Shown: positions 17,633 through 26,509 of the stretch, one piece after another
Position numbering within the stretch: the first letter of the stretch is position 1
Layout: each line of letters starts with the position of its first letter
NCBI RefSeq assembly: GCF_025642785.1
Contig: NZ_JANZKU010000001.1
Location: 248,001-312,000 of the forward strand
From: Pseudomonas sp. RIT-PI-AD
GTDB lineage: Bacteria > Pseudomonadota > Gammaproteobacteria > Pseudomonadales > Pseudomonadaceae
Reading direction: 5' to 3'
Length of the DNA: 64,000 nucleotides
The notes under the pieces: generated by a model
What the model was told of the DNA's origin: nothing
Databases searched by the model: none
What the model saw: only the letters and a program-made list of their open reading frames with translations
Position numbers and translations under genes: made by a program

Positions 17633-18949
17633 ATGCGCATTTCCACTATTCAGGCTTTCAACAACTCGGTGAACGGCCTGCAGAAGAATTACGCGAGCGT
17701 CTCCCGCACCCAGGAACAGATCAGCACCGGCAAGCGCATCCTCACCCCGGCCGACGATCCGGTCGCCTCGGTCCGCCTGCTCCAGTTGAGTCAGGAAGAA
17801 TCTCTCAACAGCCAGTACACCTCCAGCATCACCGCAGCCACCAACAGCCTGAACTCCGAGGAGGCCATCCTCACCTCGGTGGGCAGCGTGATGCAGCGTA
17901 TCCGCGAGATCGCCATCCAGGCCGGCGGCGGCGGGCTCGACCCCACCGACCGCAATTCCCTCGGCACCGAGCTGGCGCAGCGCGAAGACGAGCTGATGAG
18001 CCTGCTGAACAGCAAGGACTCCAACGGCAAGTACCTGTTCTCCGGTTCCGGCGGCGACACCCAGCCCTTCATCCGCAATCCCGACGGCACCTACAGCTAC
18101 AACGGCGACGAGGGCGAGCGGCAAGTGCAGGTGGCGAGCAGCACCTTCCTGGCCGTGGGCGACAACGGCAAGAATCTGTTCGAGAACGTGTTCAACGCCA
18201 ACCGCGTCACCACCGGCAAGACCGTCACCGGGACCGGCGCCGACGGCACCGTCAGCACCGGGCGCATTTCCCTCGGCCTGGTGACCGACAAGAAAGCTTA
18301 CGACACCACCTTTCCCGCCAGCGCGCCGCCGGTGGCCACCGATGGGATCGGCATCCATTTCCTCGACACCCAGAAATACGTCGTCTACAACCCCGCCACC
18401 TTGCCCGCCGGTTACGACTGGAACAGCTACGACCCGGCCACGCCGCCCGCCGGGCAACTGGCGACCGGGCAGCTGGACGGCAACACCGAGACCTCCGACT
18501 TCATCAATTACGGGGGGGTCAAGGTGCAGATCGACGGGGTGCCGCAGAAAGGCGACGACTATGCCGTCACCCGCAAACCGGACGAGGAGAAGCGCAGCCT
18601 GCTGAACGTGGTGTCCGATCTGCGTAAGGCGCTGCAAAGCTCCGACGGCAGTAACGAAGGCACCCTGAAGATCCGCGACCAGGTCGCGGTGGCCATCTCC
18701 AACCTGGACTCGGTGAACACCAAGGTGCTGGGCGTGCAGGGTTCCGTGGGCGCGCGCCTGAATACCCTGGAAACCACTTCGAACTTCATCACCGACATCA
18801 GCCTGGTCAACAAGTCGGTGCAATCCGACCTGGAAGACCTCGACTACGCCGCGGCGATCTCCAACCTCGCCATGCAGTCCACCGTGTTGCAGGCCGCACA
18901 GCAGAGCTTCGCCAAGATCAGCGGCCTCAGCCTGTTCAATTACATCTGA
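17633..18949 (+). CDS. flgL: Hook-filament junction protein FlgL (HAP3)
   Basis: 438 residues. Flagellin-like ends: N-terminal MRISTIQAFNNSVNGLQKNY with ISTGKRILTPADDPVAS, and C-terminal LEDLDYAAAISNLAMQSTVLQAAQQSF. The middle (residues 150-310) is a variable insertion. FlgL is the second junction protein below the filament. Last gene of the flgFGHIJKL unit; a GC hairpin overlapping its stop (18948-18971) follows but lacks a U-tract. Confidence 0.96.
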   Translation: MRISTIQAFNNSVNGLQKNYASVSRTQEQISTGKRILTPADDPVASVRLLQLSQEESLNSQYTSSITAATNSLNSEEAILTSVGSVMQRIREIAIQAGGGGLDPTDRNSLGTELAQREDELMSLLNSKDSNGKYLFSGSGGDTQPFIRNPDGTYSYNGDEGERQVQVASSTFLAVGDNGKNLFENVFNANRVTTGKTVTGTGADGTVSTGRISLGLVTDKKAYDTTFPASAPPVATDGIGIHFLDTQKYVVYNPATLPAGYDWNSYDPATPPAGQLATGQLDGNTETSDFINYGGVKVQIDGVPQKGDDYAVTRKPDEEKRSLLNVVSDLRKALQSSDGSNEGTLKIRDQVAVAISNLDSVNTKVLGVQGSVGARLNTLETTSNFITDISLVNKSVQSDLEDLDYAAAISNLAMQSTVLQAAQQSFAKISGLSLFNYI

Positions 18950-18971
18950 CGGCGCTCTTCGCGGCGCCGTC
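18948..18971 (+). terminator. GC hairpin overlapping the flgL stop
   Basis: GACGGCGC / GCGCCGTC, 8-bp perfect stem with an 8-base loop beginning at the stop codon. No U-tract; could be a weak or factor-assisted terminator between the hook operon and the glycosylation island. Confidence 0.35.
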
Positions 18972-19036
18972 GGCCCCTCCGGTGCTCCGATCCGCCCGCG
19001 ATGCCATCCCCGCGTTCCGACTTTTCCTCGATGGGC

Positions 19037-19053
19037 TTGGCGGATATTTTGCT
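19037..19053 (+). promoter_or_regulatory. Sigma-54 promoter of the glycosylation island
   Basis: TTGGC-N7-TTGCT with exact GG-N10-GC spacing: the -24 TTGGC and -12 TTGCT cores match, while the two bases after TTGGC differ from consensus. It ends 72 bases before rfbF and has nothing else in the gap, so it probably drives the sugar genes together with the flagellar RpoN regulon. Confidence 0.65.
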
Positions 19054-19125
19054 TAGCGTCTTCAATGACACATGGGTTGCCAGAATGTTGACGGCGACCG
19101 GGCAACGACGCATCGAGGAAAAACG

Positions 19126-19896
19126 ATGAAGGCAGTCATTCTGGCGGGTGGATTGGGCACGCGTATCAGCGAAGAGTCGCACCTCAAGCCGAAGCCCATG
19201 ATCGACATCGGCGGTCGCCCGATCATCTGGCACATCATGAAGATATACTCCCACTACGGCATCAACGACTTCGTGATCTGCCTGGGCTACAAGGGCTACA
19301 TCATCAAGGAGTATTTCGCCAACTACTTCCTGCACATGTCGGACGTCACCTTCGACATGGCGGAAAACCAGATGCACATCCACGGCCGTCACGCCGAGCC
19401 CTGGCGCGTCACGCTGATCGACACCGGCGAACATACCGCCACCGGCGGACGCCTCAAGCGCATCCGCGAACACGTGTCCGGCGAACGCTTCTGCTTCACC
19501 TACGGCGACGGCCTGGCGGACATCGACATCCCCGCGCTGCTGCGTTTCCACGAGCAGCACGGCAAGCTGGCCACGGTCACCGCGGTGCAGCCGCCGGGCC
19601 GTTACGGCGCCCTGTCCATCGAGGGCGAGCGGGTCGCCGGCTTCCAGGAAAAACCCCAGGGCGACGGCGGCTGGATCAACGGCGGTTTCTTCGTGCTGGA
19701 ACCTGCGATCTTCGATTACATCGAGGGCGACGCCTCCACCTGGGAACAGGAACCGATGCTCGAACTGGCCGACGCCGGCCAGCTCATGAGCTACACCCAT
19801 CGCGGCTTCTGGCAACCCATGGACACCCTGCGCGACAAGGTCCTGCTGGAAGAGCGCTGGCAAAGCGGCCGAGCGGATTGGCAACTATGGCGCTAG
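19126..19896 (+). CDS. rfbF: Glucose-1-phosphate cytidylyltransferase
   Basis: 256 residues. Makes CDP-glucose from CTP and glucose-1-phosphate, the first step towards CDP-3,6-dideoxyhexoses. The nucleotidyltransferase signature AVILAGGLGTRISEES and KPKPMIDIGGRPIIWHIMK is intact, with downstream GYKGYIIKEYFANY and VTAVQPPGRYGAL typical of RfbF/DdhA. The ATG at 19126 has a GAGGA site; an upstream in-frame start at 19072 is not needed. The stop overlaps the start of rfbG, indicating coupling. First gene of the island. Confidence 0.94.
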   Translation: MKAVILAGGLGTRISEESHLKPKPMIDIGGRPIIWHIMKIYSHYGINDFVICLGYKGYIIKEYFANYFLHMSDVTFDMAENQMHIHGRHAEPWRVTLIDTGEHTATGGRLKRIREHVSGERFCFTYGDGLADIDIPALLRFHEQHGKLATVTAVQPPGRYGALSIEGERVAGFQEKPQGDGGWINGGFFVLEPAIFDYIEGDASTWEQEPMLELADAGQLMSYTHRGFWQPMDTLRDKVLLEERWQSGRADWQLWR

Positions 19897-20954
19897 AACC
19901 GGAGTTCTGGCGCGGCCGACGGGTCTTCCTCACTGGCCATACCGGTTTCAAGGGCGGTTGGCTGGCCCTCTGGCTGGACGCTCTCGGCGCCCGCACCCAG
20001 GGCTACGCGCTCGAGGCTTCGACCGAGCCGGCGCTGTGGCGGGCCGCTCGCCTGGACCAGGTGCTGGGCAGCGAAATCGGCGACATCCGTGACGCCCAGC
20101 GCCTGCGTGACAGCCTCTGCGCGGCGCAGCCCGAGGTGGTCTTCCACCTGGCCGCGCAGCCCTTGGTGCGCGCGTCCTACCGCGATCCGCTGGCCACCTA
20201 TTCCACCAACGTAATGGGCACCGCGCATCTGCTGGAGGCGGTGCGCGCCTGCCCGAGCGTGCGTGCCGTGGTGGTGGTGACCACCGACAAGTGCTACGAG
20301 AACCGCGAATGGCTCTGGCCCTATCGCGAGAGCGACAGCCTCGGCGGCCACGACCCCTATAGCAGCAGCAAGGCCTGCACCGAGCTGGTGTGCGCCGCCT
20401 ACCGTGCGTCCTTCCTCGCCGAGCGCGGCGTGGCTCTGGCCACCGCGCGTGCCGGCAACGTGCTGGGCGGCGGCGATTGGTCGGCCGACCGGCTGGTGCC
20501 GGACGTCCTGCGCGCCTGGAGCGCCGGCGACGAGGTGGTCCTGCGCCATCCGCAGGCCACCCGGCCCTGGCAGCACGTGCTCGATCCGCTGGCCGGCTAC
20601 CTGCAACTGGCCCAGGCGCTGTGTGGCGAGACGCCCGCGGCCTTCGCCCAGGGCTGGAACTTCGGCCCCGACGCCCAGGGCGTGAGCAGCGTCGCCACGC
20701 TGGTGGAAAAGCTCGCCGCGCTCTGGCAGGGTTCGCCGCGCTGGCGGGTGGATGCGGCGCCGGGCGTGCACGAAGCGACTCTGCTGACCCTCGATTCCAG
20801 CCTGGCCCGCCAGCGCCTCGGCTGGCAGCCGCACTGGACCCTGGAGCAGGCGCTGCGGCTGACCTGCGACTGGCAGCGCGCCTGGGCCGCCGGCGAAGAC
20901 ATGCAGGCGTTCAGCCGGCGACAGATAGACGTTTACCAAGGTGAGGTTCGATGA
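19887..20954 (+). CDS. rfbG: CDP-glucose 4,6-dehydratase
   Basis: 355 residues of the extended short-chain dehydrogenase family. NAD-binding loop GHTGFKG near residues 17-23; the active-site triad is seen as TTDKCYEN and the Tyr-x3-Lys in YSSSK, with the CDP-glucose dehydratase hallmark [11 protein letters not shown] between them. It converts CDP-glucose to CDP-4-keto-6-deoxyglucose. I chose the ATG at 19887, ten bases into the rfbF end; a TTG at 19878 is an alternative. It overlaps rfbH by four bases (ATGA). Confidence 0.94.
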   Translation: MALEPEFWRGRRVFLTGHTGFKGGWLALWLDALGARTQGYALEASTEPALWRAARLDQVLGSEIGDIRDAQRLRDSLCAAQPEVVFHLAAQPLVRASYRDPLATYSTNVMGTAHLLEAVRACPSVRAVVVVTTDKCYENREWLWPYRESDSLGGHDPYSSSKACTELVCAAYRASFLAERGVALATARAGNVLGGGDWSADRLVPDVLRAWSAGDEVVLRHPQATRPWQHVLDPLAGYLQLAQALCGETPAAFAQGWNFGPDAQGVSSVATLVEKLAALWQGSPRWRVDAAPGVHEATLLTLDSSLARQRLGWQPHWTLEQALRLTCDWQRAWAAGEDMQAFSRRQIDVYQGEVR

Positions 20955-22273
20955 GCGACGCGAAAGCCCAGGCACTGCGCCAGCAGATCGGCGAACTGGT
21001 GGCCGAATACGCCGCCTTGCAGTATGCCGAACGGCCATTCGAGCCCGGTACGTCGAGCATCCCGCCCTCGGGCAAGGTGCTCGGCGCCGGCGAATTGCAG
21101 GCCATGACCGAGGCGGCGCTGGACGGCTGGCTGACCACCGGTCGCTTCAACGACGCCTTCGAGCGCCGCCTGGCGCGCTACCTCGGCGTGCGCAGCGTGC
21201 TCACCACCAACTCCGGTTCCTCGGCCAACCTGCTGGCGTTCTCCGCGCTCACCTCCGAGCGCCTGGGCGACGAAGCGATCAAGCCGGGCGACGAGGTCAT
21301 CGGCGTGGCCGCGGGGTTTCCCACCACCGTCAACCCGATCCTGCAATTCGGCGCGGTGCCGGTGTTCGTCGACGTGCAACTGGGCACCTACAACATCGAC
21401 CCCGACCTGGTGGAGGCGGCGATCTCGCCGCGGACCAAGGCGATCATGCTCGCCCATACCCTAGGCAACCCCTTCAACCTGAAGGTCATCCAGGCCTTGT
21501 GCGAGAAATACGACCTGTGGCTGATCGAGGATTGCTGCGACGCCCTGGGTTCGCGCTACGACGGTCGCCTGGTCGGGACCTTCGGCGACATCGGCACCCT
21601 GAGCTTCTACCCCGCGCACCACGTGACCATGGGCGAGGGCGGTGCGGTGTTCACCGACAGCCCCAAGCTCAAGCGCATCCTCGAATCCTTCCGCGACTGG
21701 GGCCGCGACTGCTACTGCGCGCCGGGCGTGGACAACACCTGCGGCAAACGCTTCGGCTGGCAATTGGGGCAACTGCCCGCCGGCTACGACCACAAGTACA
21801 CCTACTCGCACCTCGGCTACAACCTGAAGATCACCGACATGCAGGCCGCCTGCGGGCTGGCCCAGCTCGACCGCCTGGACGGCTTCGTCGAGCGGCGCAA
21901 GCGCAACTTCGCCGGCCTCCACGAGCGTCTGGCGGACCTCCAGGGGCAGCTCTTGCTGCCTTCGGCGACGCCCGGCAGCGAGCCATCCTGGTTCGGTTTC
22001 CCGCTGACCCTGCAACCCGGCTGCGGCGTCGAGCGGGTGGAGCTGCTCAAGCATCTGGACGCGCACAAGGTGGGCACTCGCCTGCTGTTCGCCGGCAACC
22101 TAATCCGCCAGCCCTACATGCAGGGGCGCACCTACCGGGTCGCCGGCGAATTGACCCGCACCGACCGCATCCTCCACGACACCTTCTGGCTCGGCGTCTG
22201 GCCGGGGCTGGAGGATAGCCACCTGGACTACGTCGCCGAGCGGCTCAGGGCATTCCTGAGGAAGCCTGCATGA
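20951..22273 (+). CDS. rfbH: CDP-4-keto-6-deoxyglucose 3-dehydratase (E1)
   Basis: 440 residues of the DegT aminotransferase superfamily, but the PLP lysine position is occupied by histidine (His223 in [12 protein letters not shown]), the hallmark of the PMP-dependent 3-deoxygenation enzyme. The [2Fe-2S] ligands follow the E1 spacing exactly: Cys196-X57-Cys254-X1-Cys256-X7-Cys264. With its reductase it yields CDP-4-keto-3,6-dideoxyglucose. The required E3 flavin/iron-sulfur reductase (DdhD/AscD) is not in this window. It overlaps rfbG upstream and the methyltransferase downstream, each by four bases. Confidence 0.95.
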   Translation: MSDAKAQALRQQIGELVAEYAALQYAERPFEPGTSSIPPSGKVLGAGELQAMTEAALDGWLTTGRFNDAFERRLARYLGVRSVLTTNSGSSANLLAFSALTSERLGDEAIKPGDEVIGVAAGFPTTVNPILQFGAVPVFVDVQLGTYNIDPDLVEAAISPRTKAIMLAHTLGNPFNLKVIQALCEKYDLWLIEDCCDALGSRYDGRLVGTFGDIGTLSFYPAHHVTMGEGGAVFTDSPKLKRILESFRDWGRDCYCAPGVDNTCGKRFGWQLGQLPAGYDHKYTYSHLGYNLKITDMQAACGLAQLDRLDGFVERRKRNFAGLHERLADLQGQLLLPSATPGSEPSWFGFPLTLQPGCGVERVELLKHLDAHKVGTRLLFAGNLIRQPYMQGRTYRVAGELTRTDRILHDTFWLGVWPGLEDSHLDYVAERLRAFLRKPA

Positions 22274-23466
22274 ACGCCCCCGCCTTGCGTGAGGCGCGGC
22301 ATCGCGCCTGCCCGCTGTGCGCCGCGCGACAGGTGACGGGGTTGCGGGCCATGCGCCTGGTGCAACCCAGCGGCTCGCCGTTGCCCGGCGAGTACGACCT
22401 GGTCGCCTGCGACGTCTGCGATTTCGTCTACGCCGACACCGCCGCGACCCAAGGGGACTACGACCGCTATTATGCCCACTGCGCCAAGTACGCGGCGGCC
22501 AACGCCAGCGGTTCCGGCGAAGCCGCCAGCGACAACCGGCGCCTGGCCGACGCCGCGGAGCGCGTCGCGCGCTTGTTGCCTCGGGCCGATTCGCCCTGGC
22601 TGGACCTCGGCTGTGGCCGCGGCGGCCTGCTGGCGGCCGTGGCGCGCCGCGGTTTCGATGGCGGCCGGGGGCTCGACCCCGATCCGGGATGCGCCGCCCT
22701 CGGCGCCCGGCAGGGCTTGAAGATCCATGCCGGGACCCTGGACCGCGTGGCGCAGCTGTTCACCGGCCAGCGTTTCGAGCTGATCGTCCTCAGCCACGTG
22801 GCCGAGCACCTGCGCGACCTGAGCCTGCTGCAACCGCTGCGTGAGCAACTGACGGCGAGCGGGCGCCTGTACATCGAGGTGCCGGACGCCGGTCGCTATG
22901 GCGAGCATCCGCGCACCCCGTTCTATTACGTCGACAGCGAGCACATCAATCATTTCGGCCCTGCGTCCCTGCAGGTGCTGGCCCGCGAGCTGGGGTTCGC
23001 CGCCCTGGCCCTGGAGCGTTTCGTTCTACCCCTGGACGACCGCTCCGGTTATCCGGCACTGGCGCTGATCGCCGGGCAGGGCAGTGGGGTGCCGCCCGCC
23101 GCGCCTGAGGTGGTGAGCCACATGCGCGCTTACCTGGAAGCCTGCGAGCGCCAGGCGGCGGTGCGTATCGAGCCGCCCCTGCCGGAAGGCCGCGAGGTGC
23201 TGGTCTGGGGCGCGGGTTCCATGGCCCAGCGCCTGCTCGGCCTGGGCGCCTTCGAGGGGCTGGCGCTGGCGGCGTTTCTCGATAACGATCCGAACAAGCA
23301 GGGGCGGCAGCTCGCCGGTCGACCGATCCTCACGCCGGCCGCGGGCCTCGCCGCCCATGCCGATGCGCCGCTGTTGATCTGCGCGGCGGTGGAACACCGG
23401 CAGATCGAGGCCGAATGCCGCGCCTTCGGCGAGGGCCGAACCCGTTCCATCCACCGGGTGATCTGA
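22270..23466 (+). CDS. SAM-dependent methyltransferase, sugar C-methyltransferase-like architecture
   Basis: 398 residues in three parts. N-terminal zinc-finger-like pairs CPLC (Cys14, Cys17) and CDVC (Cys47, Cys50). A class I methyltransferase core has the SAM motif LDLGCGRGG near residues 111-119 and [13 protein letters not shown]-terminal Rossmann-like domain carries [13 protein letters not shown] near residue 311. This order resembles the TylC3/NovU deoxysugar C-methyltransferases, but the similarity was judged by eye and an O-methyltransferase is possible. Its overlap with rfbH suggests that a CDP-dideoxysugar or later intermediate is the substrate. Confidence 0.7.
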   Translation: MNAPALREARHRACPLCAARQVTGLRAMRLVQPSGSPLPGEYDLVACDVCDFVYADTAATQGDYDRYYAHCAKYAAANASGSGEAASDNRRLADAAERVARLLPRADSPWLDLGCGRGGLLAAVARRGFDGGRGLDPDPGCAALGARQGLKIHAGTLDRVAQLFTGQRFELIVLSHVAEHLRDLSLLQPLREQLTASGRLYIEVPDAGRYGEHPRTPFYYVDSEHINHFGPASLQVLARELGFAALALERFVLPLDDRSGYPALALIAGQGSGVPPAAPEVVSHMRAYLEACERQAAVRIEPPLPEGREVLVWGAGSMAQRLLGLGAFEGLALAAFLDNDPNKQGRQLAGRPILTPAAGLAAHADAPLLICAAVEHRQIEAECRAFGEGRTRSIHRVI

Positions 23467-23510
23467 AGCTTTTTCCTCGACTTTCATTGACGAATCGATC
23501 CAGGTACCGC

Positions 23511-25322
23511 ATGAAAACGATAGCCGAACAAATTGCCGACTGGCTGGTGGCGCAAGGGATCGAACAGGTCTTCGCGGTCACCGGCGGCGGTGCGATGTTT
23601 CTCAACCAGGCCCTCGCCAGCCATCCCGGACTCAGCTGCACCTTCATGCACCACGAGCAGGCTTGCGCCATGGCCGCCGAGGGCTATGCGCGGATCAGCG
23701 GCAAGCCGGCACTGGTCAACGTCACCACCGGCCCGGGCGGGATCAACGCGCTCAATGGCGTGTTCGGGGCCTTCACCGATTCCATCCCGATGCTGGTAAT
23801 CTCCGGCCAGGTGAAGCGCGAAACCAGCCTCGACCACACCCCGGTCCCCGGTTTGCGCCAGTTGGGCGACCAGGAGGCGCCGATCGTCGCCATGGCCCGC
23901 CCGGTGTGCAAGGCGGCGGAAGCCATCGGCGGCGCCGAGCAGCTCGGCGAGGCCTTGCCGCGGCTGCTCGCCCTGGCCCGCGAAGGCCGGCCGGGCCCGG
24001 TCTGGCTGGACATTCCGCTGGACGTGCAATCCGCGCAGGCCGAGGTGGCGTTCGCCACGCGTCCCGAAGACCGGGCGCAGGATCGCAGCGACGAGCTGGA
24101 GGCCGCCTGTCGCGCGGTACTGGAACACCTGCGCAGCGCCGACCGCCCCCTGCTGCTGGCCGGCACCGGGGTCCGCCTGAGCGGCGCCGAGCACGCGCTG
24201 CTGGCGTTCGCCGAGCGTCACGGCATCCCCCTGGCCACCGCCTGGACCCACGACCTGATCGCCAGCGATCATCCGCTGTTCGCCGGGCGACCCGGAACCA
24301 TCGGCACCCGCGCCGGCAACTTCGCCCTGCAGAATGCCGACCTGGTCATCGTCCTGGGCTCGCGGCTGAACATCCGCCAAGTCAGCTACAACTGGCCCTC
24401 GTTCGCCAGCCGCGCGACCCTGGTCCAGGTGGACATCGACCCCCGGGAGCTGGACAAGCCGCTGGTTCGCGCGGCGATTCCGGTACAGGCCGACGTGGGG
24501 GATTTCCTCGTCGCCCTGGAACGCACCCTGGAGGGTGTCGACCTTCCCGATTTCTCGCCCTGGAACGCCTGGACCCGCGCGCTCCAGCAGCGTTTCCCGG
24601 TGCTGCAGGCCCATCAGGGCTTCAGCCCGCGGCTGAACCCCTACGCGGTGGTGCATCGGGTTTTTCAGGCCTTGCGGGACGACGACATCGTGGTTTGCGG
24701 CAACGCCTCCGCCTGCATCCTGCCGTTCCAGGTCGGCCACCTGCGGCCGGGCCAGCGGCTGTTCAGCAACTCCGGTTCGGCCTCCATGGGCTACGACCTG
24801 CCGGCCGCGCTCGGCGCGGCGGTGGCGGCGCCGGGCCGCCGGGTGGTGTGCTTCGCCGGCGACGGCAGCCTGCAGATGAACGTGCAGGAGTTGCAAACCC
24901 TGCGCACCCGCGGCCTGAACGTGCTGGTGCTGGTGCTGGCCAACGAAGGCTACCTGTCGATCAAGCAGACCCACGAGAATTTCTTCGGCCGGGTGGTGGG
25001 CGCCGACCCCGCTTCCGGCGTGGATTGCCCGGACTACGCGCGGCTGGCCGAGGCCTATGGCTTGCCGGCGGCGCGCGTGACCTGCGCCGAGCAGTTGTCC
25101 CGCCTCGACGAGGCCCTGGAGGCCGACGGGCCGCGCCTGGTGCAGATCGAGGTGGACCCGGCGCAATCCTTCGAACCGCGGATCAAGTCGCGCATCGGCG
25201 AGGACGGCAAGTTCCAGACGCCGGAACTGGACGACATGTTCCCGTTCCTCGACCCGCGAACGCTGGCCGACGTACGCGCCGAAGCCGCCGCCCTGCGTTC
25301 GCGCCGCCCCGCGACCCACTGA
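23511..25322 (+). CDS. ThDP-dependent acetolactate synthase/YerE-like enzyme
   Basis: 603 residues with the three-domain plan of the acetohydroxyacid synthase family. The N-terminal PYR domain has the catalytic Glu49 in HHEQACAMAAEGYAR and TGPGG; the middle domain (about 190-345) resembles the FAD/nucleotide domain; the C-terminal PP domain has the ThDP motif from GDGS (Gly450-Asp451) to the Asn in LANEGY. No IlvH-type small subunit is adjacent, so a housekeeping role is unlikely. Next to rfbFGH it recalls YerE, which transfers a two-carbon unit from pyruvate to C4 of CDP-4-keto-3,6-dideoxyglucose. I chose the ATG at 23511 (MKTIAEQIADWL). Confidence 0.75.
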   Translation: MKTIAEQIADWLVAQGIEQVFAVTGGGAMFLNQALASHPGLSCTFMHHEQACAMAAEGYARISGKPALVNVTTGPGGINALNGVFGAFTDSIPMLVISGQVKRETSLDHTPVPGLRQLGDQEAPIVAMARPVCKAAEAIGGAEQLGEALPRLLALAREGRPGPVWLDIPLDVQSAQAEVAFATRPEDRAQDRSDELEAACRAVLEHLRSADRPLLLAGTGVRLSGAEHALLAFAERHGIPLATAWTHDLIASDHPLFAGRPGTIGTRAGNFALQNADLVIVLGSRLNIRQVSYNWPSFASRATLVQVDIDPRELDKPLVRAAIPVQADVGDFLVALERTLEGVDLPDFSPWNAWTRALQQRFPVLQAHQGFSPRLNPYAVVHRVFQALRDDDIVVCGNASACILPFQVGHLRPGQRLFSNSGSASMGYDLPAALGAAVAAPGRRVVCFAGDGSLQMNVQELQTLRTRGLNVLVLVLANEGYLSIKQTHENFFGRVVGADPASGVDCPDYARLAEAYGLPAARVTCAEQLSRLDEALEADGPRLVQIEVDPAQSFEPRIKSRIGEDGKFQTPELDDMFPFLDPRTLADVRAEAAALRSRRPATH

Positions 25323-25334
25323 GAGAGAACCGCC

Positions 25335-26441
25335 ATGGCCGAACGCCGCGACCCCGCCGAACTCCGCGCAATCCTCCAGGTCAGCCTGGCCCACGCCAGG
25401 CGCGACGGCGTGGCGATCTTCGGCGCCGGCGTCTTCGCCAGGGCCTTGCGCCGGGCCTGCGAGGGGCAGGGCATCCGGGTCCGCTGCTTCGTCGTCAGCG
25501 GTCATCCCGCCGACGCGCAGAGCGACGGCCTGCCGGTCTACGGCCTCGGCGGCGTTCCCGCCCCGGTGACCCAGGGTCCGATCCTGATCGGCGTCTACAA
25601 CCGCAACGCCGAGTCCGAGCTGACCGCCCTGCGCCGGCGCTGCCTGGACGCCGGCTTCGCCGGGGTCCACGTGCCCCAGGAGTATTTTTCCTGGGTCGCG
25701 GCGGCCATGGGCTGGCGCTACTGGCTGGCGCCGCTGGAGGACTATCCAGCGATGGGCGAATCGATCGAGGCGGCCCGCGCCTGCCTGGCGGACCAGGCCA
25801 GCCGCGAGGCCTTCGCGGCGATCCTGGATTTCCGCCAGGCCCTGGCCCTGGAGCGACCCTTGGCCCTCAGCGCCGAGCCGCAGTATTTCCCGCCGTCGCT
25901 GCGCCATGCGGTGGCCCAGCCCTGCGTCTACCTCGACGGCGGCGCCTACGACGGCGATAGCGTGCAGATGGCCGCGGAGGTCCTGGCGTTGGAGCGGATC
26001 TACGCCTTCGAGCCCGATCCCGGCAACTACCCGCGGCTGGTCGCGCGGATGGGCGAGCAGGGGCTTCCCGCCGTCAGCCTGCCGGTGGGGCTGTCCGACA
26101 GCACCGCCTGCCTGCGCTTCAATGCCGGCGCCGGCGAGGGCAGCAGCCTGGACCCCCAGGGCGACACGCTGATCCAGGTGATCCGCCTGGACGACCTGCT
26201 GGCCCATGAGCGGGTGGACTTCCTCAAGCTGGATATCGAGGGCAACGAAATGCAGGCCCTGGAGGGCGCGCGGCGCCTGCTGCTGGAGCAGGGCCCGTTC
26301 CTGGCCATCGCGGCGTATCACCGCTGGGACGATCTGTGGCGCATCCCCACGTTCATCCATGGCCTCGGCCTCGGCTATAAGATCACCTTGAAGCTGCACG
26401 AAACGAATTCCTTCGAGTCGGTGTTCTACGCCCATCGATGA
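25335..26441 (+). CDS. FkbM-family methyltransferase with N-terminal Rossmann domain
   Basis: 368 residues. Residues 1-110 form a nucleotide-binding-like domain with IFGAGVFARALR; residues 195-365 are an FkbM methyltransferase domain with the SAM loop LDGGAYDGDSV near 198 and the DFLKLDIEGNEMQALEGA motif near 294. FkbM enzymes usually O-methylate sugars or polyketides. It has a good GAGAG ribosome site 12 bases after the ThDP gene and continues the same operon. Two different methyltransferases in one sugar cluster imply at least two methylations or alternative acceptors. Confidence 0.8.
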   Translation: MAERRDPAELRAILQVSLAHARRDGVAIFGAGVFARALRRACEGQGIRVRCFVVSGHPADAQSDGLPVYGLGGVPAPVTQGPILIGVYNRNAESELTALRRRCLDAGFAGVHVPQEYFSWVAAAMGWRYWLAPLEDYPAMGESIEAARACLADQASREAFAAILDFRQALALERPLALSAEPQYFPPSLRHAVAQPCVYLDGGAYDGDSVQMAAEVLALERIYAFEPDPGNYPRLVARMGEQGLPAVSLPVGLSDSTACLRFNAGAGEGSSLDPQGDTLIQVIRLDDLLAHERVDFLKLDIEGNEMQALEGARRLLLEQGPFLAIAAYHRWDDLWRIPTFIHGLGLGYKITLKLHETNSFESVFYAHR

Positions 26442-26509
26442 GTCCGCCTCGGCGATGTCCGGGCCTTTCGCCGCGTGGCGGTGACGAATAAAAAGACAGG
26501 AAAGACTCC

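Noticed and set aside
23511-25322. Housekeeping acetolactate synthase (ilvB/ilvI)
   Set aside because: No small subunit or ilvC nearby; located inside a sugar operon.
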